Assembly (NCBI RefSeq): GCF_009859475.1
Contig: NZ_CP044549.1
Coordinates: forward strand, 2,294,001-2,358,000
Reading direction: 5' to 3'
DNA from: Hydrogenophaga sp. BPS33
GTDB taxonomy: Bacteria > Pseudomonadota > Gammaproteobacteria > Burkholderiales > Burkholderiaceae_C
DNA length: 64,000 bases
The notes below the pieces were generated by a model, which searched no databases, was not told where the DNA came from, and saw nothing but the letters and a program-made list of their open reading frames with translations. Positions 7,679-16,847 of the stretch are shown piece by piece. The translations under genes and the position numbers were made by a program. The stretch's first letter is position 1. Every line of letters begins with the position of its first letter.

Positions 7679-9421
7679 ATGACCAGCACCGATGAACGCG
7701 GGCGCCTGCCCGACCCGCACGCGCACTTTCGTTTCTGGCCCGCGCAACTGCCGCACCGCATCACGCCGCCGGCCACCTCGCTGTGGCACAACCTGGCGGT
7801 GAGCGCGCTGCGCTATCCGGACAAGCCGGCGCTGGTGTTCTTCGACCGCGTGCTGCGCTACCGCGACTTGCTGGCGCAGGCCGAGCGCCTGGCGGCCCAC
7901 CTGCGCGAGCACGGCGTGCAGGACGGCGACCGCGTGATCCTCTTGATGCAGAACTGCCCGCAGTGGGCGGTGGCGCATTTCGCCATCCTGCGCGCCAATG
8001 CGGTGGTGGTGCCCGTGAACCCGATGAACCGTGCGGAGGAACTCAAACATTACATCGTGGACCCCGACGCGCGCGTGGCGATCGTTGCCGCCGACCTGGC
8101 GGGTGAGCTGCTCCAGGCCAACGCCATGGTGCGCGAGGGCGATCGGCTTCGCCACCTGGTGGTCTCTCACTACGGCGACGCCATCGGACCACAAGCCGAC
8201 ATTCCAGCCACCTGGACCGACTGGCTCGGCGCGCGCCACGCCGTGCCCGCGCCGCCCGGTGGCACGGTGAGCGACTGGGCCGAAGCACTGGCCTGCACCG
8301 GCACCGCGCCCGCGCACAACCGAGGCCCGGACGATCTCGCGGTGCTGCCCTACACCAGCGGCACCACCGGACTGCCCAAGGGCTGCATGCACCCGCACCG
8401 CACGCTCATGCACAACGCCGTGGCCGCCGCCTTGTGGGGCCACAGCACCTGCGAGAACGTGGGGCTGCTGGTGGTGCCGATGTTCCACATCACCGGCATG
8501 GTGGCGGGCCTGCACGCGGGCGTGTACCTGGGGGCGACCCTGGTGGTCATGCCGCGCTGGGACCGTGAGCTCGCGGGCCGCCTCATTTCACGCTGGCGCG
8601 TCACGCACTGGACCAACATCCCGACCATGGTGATCGACCTGCTGGGCAGTCCGAACTTCGACCAGTTCGACCTCTCCAGCCTGGTGCACATCGGCGGTGG
8701 TGGCGCGGCCATGCCGCAGGCCGTGGCGCAGCGCCTGTTCGAGCTGTACGGCTTGCGTTACGCGGAGGGCTATGGCCTCACCGAGACCGCAGCACCCTCG
8801 CACAACAACCCGCACGACCGCCCCAAGCAGCAGTGCCTGGGCATTCCGTTCGTGGGGACCGAGGCGCGTGTGGTCGACCCGCTCTCGCTGCAGGAAATGC
8901 CACAGGGCGAGGCGGGCGAAATCATCATCCACGGGCCCGAGGTGTTCGACGGTTATTGGAAGCGCCCCGAGGCCACCGAGGCCGCCTTCCTCACCTTCGA
9001 AGGCAAGCGGTTTTTCCGTTCCGGCGATCTGGGGCGCGTGGACGAGGACGGCTACTACTTCATCACCGACCGCTTGAAACGCATGATCAATGCCAGCGGT
9101 TTCAAGGTGTGGCCGGCCGAGGTGGAGGCGCTGATGTTCAAGCACCCGGCGATCGCCGAGGCTTGCGTGATCGCCACGCAGGACGCCTACCGCGGCGAGA
9201 GCGTGAAAGCCGTGGTGGTGCTGCGCGCTTCGGCGCGCGCGGACACGCGCGAGCAGGACATCATCGACTGGTGCCGCGACACCATGGCCGCCTACAAGTG
9301 CCCGCGCGCGGTCGAGTTCGTGGACGCGCTGCCCAAGAGCGGCAGCGGCAAGGTGATGTGGCGCTTGTTGCAGGAGCAGGAGATGGCGGCATCCCGTGCC
9401 CGCAAGAGCGTTCAGCCCTGA
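7679..9421 (+). CDS. Acyl-CoA synthetase (AMP-binding, long-chain fatty acid-CoA ligase type)
   Basis: A 580-residue ANL-superfamily ligase that activates a carboxylic acid to its acyl-CoA via an acyl-AMP. Visible motifs are the P-loop-like YTSGTTGLPKG near residue 224, the adenylation motif GYGLTET near 366, SGDLGRVDEDGYYFITDR near 450 and the C-terminal lysine in KSGSGKVMWR. The true start is ATG 7679 with GGAG about ten bases upstream; the longer open frame overlaps the promoter region of the divergent diesterase. The substrate is not predictable. Its 3' end overlaps the convergent LysR gene by ten bases. Confidence 0.9.
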   Translation: MTSTDERGRLPDPHAHFRFWPAQLPHRITPPATSLWHNLAVSALRYPDKPALVFFDRVLRYRDLLAQAERLAAHLREHGVQDGDRVILLMQNCPQWAVAHFAILRANAVVVPVNPMNRAEELKHYIVDPDARVAIVAADLAGELLQANAMVREGDRLRHLVVSHYGDAIGPQADIPATWTDWLGARHAVPAPPGGTVSDWAEALACTGTAPAHNRGPDDLAVLPYTSGTTGLPKGCMHPHRTLMHNAVAAALWGHSTCENVGLLVVPMFHITGMVAGLHAGVYLGATLVVMPRWDRELAGRLISRWRVTHWTNIPTMVIDLLGSPNFDQFDLSSLVHIGGGGAAMPQAVAQRLFELYGLRYAEGYGLTETAAPSHNNPHDRPKQQCLGIPFVGTEARVVDPLSLQEMPQGEAGEIIIHGPEVFDGYWKRPEATEAAFLTFEGKRFFRSGDLGRVDEDGYYFITDRLKRMINASGFKVWPAEVEALMFKHPAIAEACVIATQDAYRGESVKAVVVLRASARADTREQDIIDWCRDTMAAYKCPRAVEFVDALPKSGSGKVMWRLLQEQEMAASRARKSVQP

Positions 9422-10335
9422 CGGGGACTTCCCCTTCGTGCCACGCGCCCTTCATGCGGTCGCCGTTGAGCGATCAGGTCCATCAGCGCCTGAGCGGCCA
9501 CGGAAAGACGTTCGCCCGATCGCGTGATGATGTAGATCTCGCGCTTGAGTCCGGGCGCGCTGAGAGGGCGCGTCACGATGTTTGCGCGCTCGAAGTGGAA
9601 CAGCGTGAGCGCGGGCACCACGCTAATGCCCAAATCGCATTCCACCATGCCCATCACAGTCGCCAGATGCGCGACCTCCAGGATAGTGTGCATCTGCAGA
9701 GGATGCAGGAGCGCTTCCAGGTGCTGGCGCACGCTGCTGGACCGCGACATGTGGATGAAAGGGTGGCGCACAAGGTCTTTTGGAGACACCGACTTCTGCG
9801 CGGCCAACGGGTGATGCCGGTGACACACCACATGGAAGCCGTCTGAGCACAGAAGCTGCGTGGAGAGGTCCCCTTGATGGGGTGGGCAGGATGCGAGGGC
9901 GAGATCGGCCTTTCCCCGCCGAACGGTATCGATGCATTGGTCCGACAAGGTGTCTGTCAGCGATATCTCAATGCCCGCGTACCGGTCTCGAAACTCGCGC
10001 AGGACACTGGGCAACCAGCCCGCGCACAGCGAAGGCAGTGCGGCCAGCGCGACATGGCCCTTGCGCCGCTCCACATGATCGCTCATGTTCTGCAGCACGC
10101 CGTCCATGTCTCTGAGCAAGCGCTCGGCCGATTCGGCAAACAGCAAGCCTTCTTGCGTCAACTGAACGTTGCGCGTGTCGCGGTTGAACAGTCGCGCGTT
10201 CAAGCCGGACTCCAATTGCTGGATGAGGGCGCTGAAGGCCGGCTGCGACAGATGGCATTGTTCGGACGCCTTGGTGAAGTTGCGCAACTCGCTCAACACC
10301 ACGAAGGCGCGCAGATGCCGGCTGGACAGATTCAT
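9412..10335 (-). CDS. LysR-family transcriptional regulator
   Basis: A 307-residue LysR-type regulator. The N-terminal winged helix-turn-helix is plain (residues 1-60, with FTKASEQCHLSQPAFSALIQQLE), followed by the periplasmic-binding-protein-like effector domain (about 90-295). It is transcribed away from the MetX-like/Bug/AtuA genes, the classic arrangement for a LysR protein that controls its divergent neighbours and itself. The start at 10335 gives the standard LysR N-terminus MNLSSRHLRAF; upstream alternatives would add an unlikely extension. The effector is probably an intermediate of the adjoining pathway (inference). Confidence 0.9.
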   Translation of the reverse strand: MNLSSRHLRAFVVLSELRNFTKASEQCHLSQPAFSALIQQLESGLNARLFNRDTRNVQLTQEGLLFAESAERLLRDMDGVLQNMSDHVERRKGHVALAALPSLCAGWLPSVLREFRDRYAGIEISLTDTLSDQCIDTVRRGKADLALASCPPHQGDLSTQLLCSDGFHVVCHRHHPLAAQKSVSPKDLVRHPFIHMSRSSSVRQHLEALLHPLQMHTILEVAHLATVMGMVECDLGISVVPALTLFHFERANIVTRPLSAPGLKREIYIITRSGERLSVAAQALMDLIAQRRPHEGRVARRGSPRQG

Positions 10336-10348
10336 CTGATAACCAGAT
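10334..10348. promoter_or_regulatory. Inverted repeat in the LysR/hydrolase intergenic region
   Basis: ATCTG, a five-base spacer and CAGAT form a perfect 5-5-5 inverted repeat that overlaps the LysR start codon. A second LysR-like dyad around GATACGAACGATCGATTGTAC lies at about 10354-10374. Together they suit autoregulation plus control of the divergent operon starting at 10407. Confidence 0.35.
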
Positions 10349-10406
10349 TTATTGATACGAACGATCGATTGTACAAATTGCATTGTCGTGTCTAAAGTCT
10401 GCGGCC

Positions 10407-11426
10407 ATGACAGGAAACATGTCTTTAAATGCGCCGCGGGATGCCGGTGTCGAGGCCAGCCACAGCATCGGACGTTTCGATTTCGAGGCCGGCGGCTTCC
10501 TCGAGCAGTTGAAGATCGGCTTTGTGACATACGGTGCGCTCAATGCCGCGCGCGACAACGCGATCGTTGTGCTGCCTGGAACCGCCAACACCCGGCACAG
10601 TGCCGACGGCTACATCGGGCCCGGCAAGGCATTCGACACCGATGCGTACTTCGTCATCGCGCTCGATGCCATCGGGGCGGGAACGTCGTCCAAGCCGTCC
10701 GACGGATTGAGAGGGCGCTTTCCTGCCTACAACATCCGCGACATGGTGCGGGCCGGGTTCGCCTTGGTGCAGCAGGTGTTTGGCATCTCGAGAGTGCGCG
10801 CCGTGGCCGGCGCATCGATGGGGGCCTTCCAGGCGTTGGAATGGTCGATCCTGTACCCTGAAGCGACAGCAGCTTCCATTCTCATGGTGCCTGCTGCGCG
10901 GGCGGGCCACGTGTTCCGCTCCACGGTGGCCACCGCCCGGCGGGTCCTGACCATGGACCCTTTGTGGAAAGATGGGCAGTACGACGTCCCGCCCGTGGAG
11001 GGCCTGCGTATGGCCGGTCGGGTGTATTACCCCTGGACGGTGACGGACGCCTGGATCGAGCAGTTATCGCCCGAGCAGCTGGAAGCCGAAACGCAGCAGA
11101 CCGTTGAGCGCGCCGCCCAGTGGGATGCATGGGACTTTCTGAAGCGGTACGAGGCGTCGGCCAGCCACGACATATCACAACCGTTTGCAGGCGATTTTGC
11201 GAAGGCGCTTGATCGCGTGCAGGCGTCCACCCTGGTTCTTCCATCCGCCACGGACCGTCTACTCCCGGTGGCATCTGCGCGGCTTGTCGCGCGAGGCATC
11301 CGGCATGCGTGCTACGCCGAAATTCCCAGCACCCAAGGCCATTTGGGCTGGCGTGCTGTCCAAGGCTCTCCCGCCACCACTTTCATCAACGACCAGATCG
11401 CCCGCTTTCTGGGCACCACAGGATAA
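10407..11426 (+). CDS. Alpha/beta hydrolase of the homoserine O-acetyltransferase (MetX) family
   Basis: A 339-residue MetX-like protein. The nucleophile elbow GASMGAFQALEW (Ser near residue 143) and the C-terminal catalytic pair (DRLLP aspartate and the His of QGHLGW) are present. True MetX enzymes use acetyl-CoA and homoserine; in catabolic clusters this family often acts as a hydrolase or acyltransferase instead. Here it leads an operon with a Bug receptor (4-base gap) and AtuA genes, so a catabolic role is more likely than methionine synthesis. The start at 10407 was chosen for its position; 10419 (Met) is an alternative. Confidence 0.75.
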   Translation: MTGNMSLNAPRDAGVEASHSIGRFDFEAGGFLEQLKIGFVTYGALNAARDNAIVVLPGTANTRHSADGYIGPGKAFDTDAYFVIALDAIGAGTSSKPSDGLRGRFPAYNIRDMVRAGFALVQQVFGISRVRAVAGASMGAFQALEWSILYPEATAASILMVPAARAGHVFRSTVATARRVLTMDPLWKDGQYDVPPVEGLRMAGRVYYPWTVTDAWIEQLSPEQLEAETQQTVERAAQWDAWDFLKRYEASASHDISQPFAGDFAKALDRVQASTLVLPSATDRLLPVASARLVARGIRHACYAEIPSTQGHLGWRAVQGSPATTFINDQIARFLGTTG

Positions 11427-11430
11427 CGCC

Positions 11431-12405
11431 ATGAAACCACTGCGAATTGCTGCCATCACCCTGTCACTCACCTTTGCCACTGCATGGGGCAGCCTGGCGC
11501 ATGCACAGGCGTACCCCAGCAAACCGATTCGCCTGATTGTCCCGTTTGCAGCAGGCCAGGGGGCGGACGCCGCGGCGCGAGTGGTGGCTCAGAAGTTGGC
11601 GTCTCAACTGAACCAGTCGATCGTGGTGGACAACAGGCCAGGAGCGGGCGGCAATATCGGCGCCGAAGCGGTGGCCAAGGCTGCGCCGGACGGCTACACG
11701 CTGCTCATGGGCTCCAACGGCACGCACGCGGCCAACGCCGCGCTCTACGCTTCCTTGCCTTTCAACCCGCAGACGGACTTCGTTCCGGTGTCCTACATTG
11801 GTTCGGTTGCCATGGTGTTGTTGGCAGCACCGGGCTTTCAGGCCCGCACGGCACAGGACGTGATTGCCATGGCCAAGGCCAGGCCGGACACGGTAAGTGT
11901 CGCCATTCCGAGCTCTACCGCTCGCGTGGTCCTGGAATCGCTGCAGAAGACTTCAGGCGCACGCTTCAATCCCATTGGCTACAAGGCAAGCGCCGCCGCT
12001 GTCACGGATCTGATTGGTGGGCATGTAAACCTCTCCATCGACACTGTGATTGCCGCGGCGCCGCAGGTCGCGTCGGGAAGACTGCAGGCGATTGCCGTCA
12101 GCAGCGCTGCTCGCACGTCGGCCTTGCCCAACGTGCCTACCCTTGCGGAAGGCGGCCTGGCAGGCTTCAACCTGAATGCCTGGAACGTGTGGTTCCTTCC
12201 CAAGGGAACGCCCGTGGACATCGTCAACAAGCTCAACGGCGAGCTGCGCAGCGCGCTCAACGATCCGGAGGTCCAGTCCCGCATGCGCTCGCTCGGCTAT
12301 GAACCTGGCGGCGCGCAAAGTCCGGCGCAAGTGGCCGAATTCGTCGCCCGCGAGTCCGAGAAGTGGGGTGAACTGATCCGTGCCGCAGGCCTCAAGGCCG
12401 AATAA
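11431..12405 (+). CDS. Bug-family (tripartite tricarboxylate transporter) substrate-binding protein
   Basis: A 324-residue periplasmic receptor. A cleavable signal peptide (about residues 1-26, ending SLAHAQA) precedes the Bug signature: YPSKPIRLIVPFAAGQGAD, then IVVDNRPGAGGNIGAEAVAKAAPDG in shortened form, and YKASAAAVTDLIGGHV. Bug proteins bind carboxylates and aromatic acids and deliver them to TctAB transporters or sensors. No TctA or TctB gene is present here, as is usual for Burkholderiales orphans. It sits between the MetX-like and AtuA genes, so it probably captures that pathway's substrate. Confidence 0.9.
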   Translation: MKPLRIAAITLSLTFATAWGSLAHAQAYPSKPIRLIVPFAAGQGADAAARVVAQKLASQLNQSIVVDNRPGAGGNIGAEAVAKAAPDGYTLLMGSNGTHAANAALYASLPFNPQTDFVPVSYIGSVAMVLLAAPGFQARTAQDVIAMAKARPDTVSVAIPSSTARVVLESLQKTSGARFNPIGYKASAAAVTDLIGGHVNLSIDTVIAAAPQVASGRLQAIAVSSAARTSALPNVPTLAEGGLAGFNLNAWNVWFLPKGTPVDIVNKLNGELRSALNDPEVQSRMRSLGYEPGGAQSPAQVAEFVARESEKWGELIRAAGLKAE

Positions 12406-12432
12406 GGCAGGCGCTTGCAAGCGATTCTTCTT

Positions 12433-13800
12433 ATGGCATGTGCGCGAGAGGATCGGCTGCTCGTGGGCTGCGCAGCGGGATTTTCGGGAGACCGTACGGA
12501 TGCCGCGGGGCCGGTGGTGGATACCTTGATTGCGATGGGTGGCCCCGCCTTCCTCATATTCGAGACCCTTGCTGAGCGCACGCTGGCGCTGGCGCAACTG
12601 CGCCGGCGCGCCGACGCGAACGAGGGCTTCGAACCTTTGCTGGAGGACATGCTGCGGCCGGTGCTCGCGCGGTGCATGGACCACGGCATCCGCATCGTGA
12701 GCAACTTCGGCGCCGCGAATCCAAAGGCCGCCGCGAGGAAGATCCGCGACTTGGCGATGCAACTCGGACTGCCGGCGCCCAGGATTGCCGTGATCCATGG
12801 CGACGATCTGTCGGATGCCGAACAGCGGCCCTGGTTGCGCGAGCGCCTCGGCTCCGTGCTGGACGACATCAACGTCGTCAGTGCCAACGCCTACCAGGGG
12901 GCGCAAGCCATCGCCCAGGCACTGGATGCAGGGGCGCAGATCGTCGTTGCTGGCCGTGTGGCAGATCCGTCCCTGGTGGTGGGGCCCGCCCTGTCGCATT
13001 TTCGCTGGTCCGTTGACGACTGGGACCGCATTGCCGGTGCCACCATGGCCGGGCATTTGCTGGAGTGCGGGGCACAAGTCTGCGGCGGCTATTTCGCCGA
13101 TCCCGGCTTTAAGGACGTGCCCGACCTGCACAACATCGGCTACCCCATTGCCGAAGTCTTCGAGGATGGGCGTTGCATCATCGGCAAGGCGGCCGATACG
13201 GGTGGGGCGGTGACTTTGCGTTCGATGAAGGAACAGTTGCTGTACGAAATCCACGACCCATCCGCCTACCTGACGCCAGATGTGACCGCGAGCATTTCCG
13301 AGGTGACGATGGAGGAGGTGGAGAACGGCCGTGTGCTCATGAGCGGCGTGCGCGGATGCCCTCGGCCTGACATGCTCAAAGTCAATGTCTGTTACGAGGG
13401 TGGCTGGCTGGCCGAAGGCGAGATCTCTTACGCGGGAGCGGGTGCCGAAGCGCGTGCCCGCCTGGCGGCGGATGTATTGCGCCATCGCCTGGATGGCCTG
13501 ACATTGCGCTGTGATCTGATCGGCGCGCTCAGTGTTCTTGCCGACGATGGGGGGCGCATGCTGGCCAGCACGCCGGCGGGCGACGCGCGTGACGTGCGAC
13601 TACGCGTGGCGGCAGCCCATGCGGACAAACAACAAGCTCTTCGTCTGGTTCGCGAAGTCACGGCGCTGTACACCTGTGGTCCTGCGGGCGGGGGCGGCGT
13701 GCGCACCAGCATCACGCCGCGGCTGGCGTTGTTGTCGGGCTTTGTGCCGAGGGGCGAACTGTCCTTCGGCTTCACGCTTCTCGGAGCCTGCGATGCGTAA
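12433..13800 (+). CDS. Acyclic terpene utilisation AtuA-family protein (DUF1446)
   Basis: A 455-residue protein matching the AtuA/DUF1446 family in length and pattern: LLVGCAAGFSGDRTDAA near the start, NFGAANPKAAA, AGRVADPSLVVGP and the C-terminal GPAGGGGVRTSITPR. AtuA was named from the citronellol/geraniol (Atu) pathway of Pseudomonas, but its chemistry is unresolved. The ATG at 12433 has no clear ribosome-binding site; a TTG at 12415 in the same frame, just after AAGGCAGG, is an alternative. The last bases overlap the start of the small AtuA-partner gene, so the two are translationally coupled. Confidence 0.85.
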   Translation: MACAREDRLLVGCAAGFSGDRTDAAGPVVDTLIAMGGPAFLIFETLAERTLALAQLRRRADANEGFEPLLEDMLRPVLARCMDHGIRIVSNFGAANPKAAARKIRDLAMQLGLPAPRIAVIHGDDLSDAEQRPWLRERLGSVLDDINVVSANAYQGAQAIAQALDAGAQIVVAGRVADPSLVVGPALSHFRWSVDDWDRIAGATMAGHLLECGAQVCGGYFADPGFKDVPDLHNIGYPIAEVFEDGRCIIGKAADTGGAVTLRSMKEQLLYEIHDPSAYLTPDVTASISEVTMEEVENGRVLMSGVRGCPRPDMLKVNVCYEGGWLAEGEISYAGAGAEARARLAADVLRHRLDGLTLRCDLIGALSVLADDGGRMLASTPAGDARDVRLRVAAAHADKQQALRLVREVTALYTCGPAGGGGVRTSITPRLALLSGFVPRGELSFGFTLLGACDA

Positions 13801-14155
13801 GCCGCCATGCACCCAAATACCGCTTTACCATGTGGCGCACGCACGTTCAGGCGACAAGGGCAACCGCTCCAACATCAGTGTCATCGCGTTTCAACCCGGT
13901 TTGTATGCCGCATTGGTGGAGCAAGTCACGGAGGTGGCTGTCTCTCGGCATTTCCGATGGCGCCAGCCCACAGTGGTCGTGCGCTACCTCCTGCCCCATT
14001 TGCATGCGATGAATTTCGTGCTGGACGATGTGCTCGACGGTGGGGTCAACGGGTCATTGAACCTGGACAGCCACGGGAAATCGCTGGCCTTCCATATGTT
14101 GGACCTGCCCGTCGAGGTGCCCGACGATTGCCTTGGCTTGATTGCGACACGGTGA
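13793..14155 (+). CDS. AtuA-related small protein (ferredoxin-fold-like partner)
   Basis: A 120-residue protein that begins inside the end of the AtuA-family gene. It contains the conserved segment LYHVAHARSGDKGNRSNISV and the tail HMLDLPVEVPDD, which match the small domain found either fused to the C-terminus of AtuA proteins or encoded directly downstream. It therefore most likely forms a complex with the AtuA protein. It is the last gene of the LysR-controlled operon, and the next gene begins about 90 bases later. Biochemical function is unknown. Confidence 0.8.
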   Translation: MRKPPCTQIPLYHVAHARSGDKGNRSNISVIAFQPGLYAALVEQVTEVAVSRHFRWRQPTVVVRYLLPHLHAMNFVLDDVLDGGVNGSLNLDSHGKSLAFHMLDLPVEVPDDCLGLIATR

Positions 14156-14245
14156 GCGCGTACTACGGTCGTACACGCTTCGCCAGGCGACACGCGGCAT
14201 GATGGACATGGAACAAGCGAGCCGCGGAACGCTCGGTCGCACAAT

Positions 14246-14512
14246 ATGGGCATGTCGACCATCGCCGAAGCCATCCGCCGTCTGTGGCAGCCCCGCCGGG
14301 GTTTGTTCTGGCTCATGCTGGCACTGCAGTTGCTGTCGTCTGCCATCGTGCTCTTCATTCAGATCGCCCAGCCGCCCGATGCGCTGCGTCTCGTGCTGGG
14401 CCTGATGGCCTTGACCGACGCGCTATTGGCCTGGTGGCTGACCGTGCGCCTGTGGCGGGAGGGGGAGCCGCGTCCCCCCACCGACTCCCCCTCTATCGCG
14501 CCGCTACACTGA
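14246..14512 (+). CDS. Small membrane protein of unknown function
   Basis: An 88-residue protein with two likely membrane helices (about residues 20-42 and 48-66) separated by a short AQPPD turn, and a basic N-terminus (RRLWQPRR), predicting an N-in topology. Start choice lies between ATG 14246 and ATG 14252, two codons apart. It ends seven bases before the 2OG-Fe oxygenase gene, so co-transcription is likely. No family is recognised. Confidence 0.6.
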   Translation: MGMSTIAEAIRRLWQPRRGLFWLMLALQLLSSAIVLFIQIAQPPDALRLVLGLMALTDALLAWWLTVRLWREGEPRPPTDSPSIAPLH

Positions 14513-14518
14513 CCGCCC

Positions 14519-15259
14519 ATGACCAGCGAATTCCAACCTCCCTATGTGGCGTTGAACGGTGTCGACAGCGCTCTTGCCGCCCAGGGCTATGCCCTGCTGA
14601 GCGCGTCCACCGTGGCCGAGTGGTTGGCCGCGTCGCCGGCCGAGCTGGCCGAATTGCACACCGGTTGGAACCAGTTGCCCGCGGACGCCTATCTGAAAGA
14701 CGGCGGGCGCTACCGCAGCCGTCGCCACAGTTGCTTCGTGGTGGATGGCCAGCGCGTGCAGCAGACGCCGCACCGCGCGCATTGGCAACCGCTCGAATAC
14801 AACGCGCTGCACGGTGGCATGGAGCGCTGGTTCGAGCCCATGGAGCCAGCCACCGTGGCCTTGCCCGTGTGGGGCCGCTTGCTCACCCGCCTGGGTGAGG
14901 CCGCCAGCGCATTGCGCGGCGCGCAGCCCTGGAGCGTGGAAGCCCACGTGTTCCGCATCGACACCACCGATGGCATTGGCCGGCCCACGCCGGAGGGCGC
15001 ACACCGCGACGGTGTGGACCTCGTGGCCGTGTTCATGGTGTCGCGCCACGCCATCAAGGGCGGCGAGAGCCGCGTGTTCGAGGCCAATGGTCCGAGCGGC
15101 CAGCGCTTCACCTTGCGCGAACCCTGGTCGCTGCTGCTGCTCGACGACGCGCGCGTGATCCACGAGAGCACGCCGATCCAGCCCATGGTGGCCGATGCGC
15201 TCGGTTGGCGCGACACGCTGGTGGTGACCTACCGCAAGGGCGGCTTCCAGGGCGCATAG
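14519..15259 (+). CDS. 2-oxoglutarate/Fe(II)-dependent dioxygenase family protein
   Basis: A 246-residue protein of the 2OG-Fe dioxygenase family related to the bacterial L-isoleucine dioxygenase/BsmA group (PF10014). The iron-binding facial triad is visible as H162-x-D164 in AHRDGVD and H215 in VIHES; the C-terminal arginine of TYRKGG probably binds 2-oxoglutarate. The family hydroxylates free amino acids in some members; the substrate here is not known. The gene follows a small membrane protein with a seven-base gap. Confidence 0.8.
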   Translation: MTSEFQPPYVALNGVDSALAAQGYALLSASTVAEWLAASPAELAELHTGWNQLPADAYLKDGGRYRSRRHSCFVVDGQRVQQTPHRAHWQPLEYNALHGGMERWFEPMEPATVALPVWGRLLTRLGEAASALRGAQPWSVEAHVFRIDTTDGIGRPTPEGAHRDGVDLVAVFMVSRHAIKGGESRVFEANGPSGQRFTLREPWSLLLLDDARVIHESTPIQPMVADALGWRDTLVVTYRKGGFQGA

Positions 15260-15603
15260 GGAGCGTGTGCGCGGGCAACCGTGCTCTGGTGCGGGTGACG
15301 AACCGGGTCCTTCAACCTCCGGGGACGCAGCGTTGGATTGGTCAGCGGGAGCTGCATCTCAAGTTGTCCAGCGATTGGCGCTGCCGCTCTGGCGCCGCGC
15401 TCAAGGAGGTCTGGCAAAGGGTTCGGATAGAAAAGTTGATCGTGTCATCGAAGGAGCCTGACGGCGTGGTGCCGGACGATGTGTGCGACTGCATCGTGGA
15501 GATGGTTCGACACGGCTTGAAAGAGCTCCAGATCTTTGTTCCCGTCGCATCGCCCGGGAAGCGACGCGAGGACGCCCCCCGGGGGGGCGTCTTCATCCCA
15601 CGT
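15260..15603. other. Intergenic stretch between convergent genes
   Basis: About 340 bases separate the oxygenase stop from the bktB stop. I find no gene with a start, ribosome-binding site and recognisable product. The segment at about 15340-15560 has coding-like composition on the plus strand (it could be read as RELHLKLSSDW and on), but no bounded ORF supports it; it may be a decayed gene. The right end carries the GC hairpin described separately. Confidence 0.4.
15571..15591. terminator. GC-rich hairpin between convergent genes
   Basis: GACGCCCCCC followed by its complement GGGGGGCGTC with one extra central G forms a strong stem. It sits between the stops of the oxygenase (plus) and bktB (minus) genes, so it may end transcription from both sides. 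There is no clear T-tract on either side, so it is a terminator-like hairpin rather than a textbook intrinsic terminator. Confidence 0.5.
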
Positions 15604-16791
15604 TCACACCCGCTCGAAGATCGCCGCGATCCCCTGGCCACCGCCGATGCACATGGTCACCAGCGCATAGCGGCCCTGGACGCGCTGCAGCTCGTGCAGC
15701 GCCTTCACGGTGATCAGCGCGCCGGTAGCACCGATCGGGTGGCCGAGCGAAATGCCCGAGCCGTTGGGGTTCACCTTGGCCGGGTCCAGGCCGAGGTCGC
15801 GCGTGACGGCGCAGGCTTGCGCGGCAAAGGCTTCGTTGGCCTCGATCACGTCCAGGTCCTTCACCGTCAGGCCGGCCTTCTTCAACACCGCCTGCGTGGC
15901 CGGCACGGGGCCGATGCCCATGTATTTCGGGTCCACGCCCGCATGTGCGTAGGCCACCAGCCGCGCCAGGGGCTGGGCACCCCGGGCCTTGACCGAGTCG
16001 CCGTCCATCAGCACCACCGCGGCGGCGGCGTCGTTGATGCCCGAGGCGTTGCCCGCGGTGACGGTGCCGTTTTCCTTCAGGAACACTGCCTTGAGCTTGG
16101 CGAAGTCGTCCAGGGTCGCGTTGGCGCGGAAGTGCTCGTCGGTGGCATAGGCCACGTCGCCCTTCTTGCTCTTGAGCGTGACCGGCACGATCTGGTCCTT
16201 GAAGTAACCCGCCTCGGTCGCGCGCTGCGCGCGGTTGTGGCTTTCCACCGCCAGCTTGTCCTGGTCTTCGCGGGTGATGCCCCACTTGGCGGCGATGTTT
16301 TCGGCCGTCACGCCCATGTGGATGGTGTGGAAGGGGTCGTGCAGCGCGCCGACCATCATGTCGACCATCTTGGTGTCGCCCATGCGCGCGCCCCAGCGCA
16401 TGTTCAGGCTCGCGAATGGCGCGCGGCTCATGACTTCGGCGCCCGCGCCGATGGCCACGTCGGTGTCGCCCAGCAGGATGCCCTGCGCGGCCGAGACGAT
16501 GGCCTGCAGGCCCGAGCCGCACAGGCGGTTCACGTTGAACGCGGGCGTGCCTTCGGCACAGCCGCCTTGGATGGCCGCGAAGCGCGAGAGGTACATGTCC
16601 TTGGGTTCGGTGTTGACGACGTGGCCGAACACGACGTGGCCCACGTCCTTGCCCTCGACCTTGGCACGGGCGAGCGACTCGCGCACGACCAGCGCGCCGA
16701 GTTCGGTGGGGGGTTGGTCTTTCAAACTGCCACCAAAGGTTCCAATGGCGGTGCGCACAGCGCTGACGACGAAAACTTCACGCTTACTCAT
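15604..16791 (-). CDS. bktB: Beta-ketothiolase BktB (acetyl-CoA acyltransferase)
   Basis: A 395-residue thiolase. It closely follows the Cupriavidus necator BktB sequence as I recall it, including AVRTAIGTFGGSLKD at the start and the C-terminal end. Catalytic residues are visible: C91 in NRLCGSG, the His of GHPIGATGA and the second Cys in CIGGGQG. BktB condenses acetyl-CoA with acyl-CoA in polyhydroxyalkanoate synthesis and runs in reverse in beta-oxidation. The ATG at 16791 is preceded by GGAG. It is a single-gene unit here, with no phaB or phaC in the window. Confidence 0.93.
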   Translation of the reverse strand: MSKREVFVVSAVRTAIGTFGGSLKDQPPTELGALVVRESLARAKVEGKDVGHVVFGHVVNTEPKDMYLSRFAAIQGGCAEGTPAFNVNRLCGSGLQAIVSAAQGILLGDTDVAIGAGAEVMSRAPFASLNMRWGARMGDTKMVDMMVGALHDPFHTIHMGVTAENIAAKWGITREDQDKLAVESHNRAQRATEAGYFKDQIVPVTLKSKKGDVAYATDEHFRANATLDDFAKLKAVFLKENGTVTAGNASGINDAAAAVVLMDGDSVKARGAQPLARLVAYAHAGVDPKYMGIGPVPATQAVLKKAGLTVKDLDVIEANEAFAAQACAVTRDLGLDPAKVNPNGSGISLGHPIGATGALITVKALHELQRVQGRYALVTMCIGGGQGIAAIFERV

Positions 16792-16847
16792 GGGTTTCTC
16801 CGGGTGAAAAAGTTCACCCGACATCGTAGCCGCCTGCTTCGGGAGGC

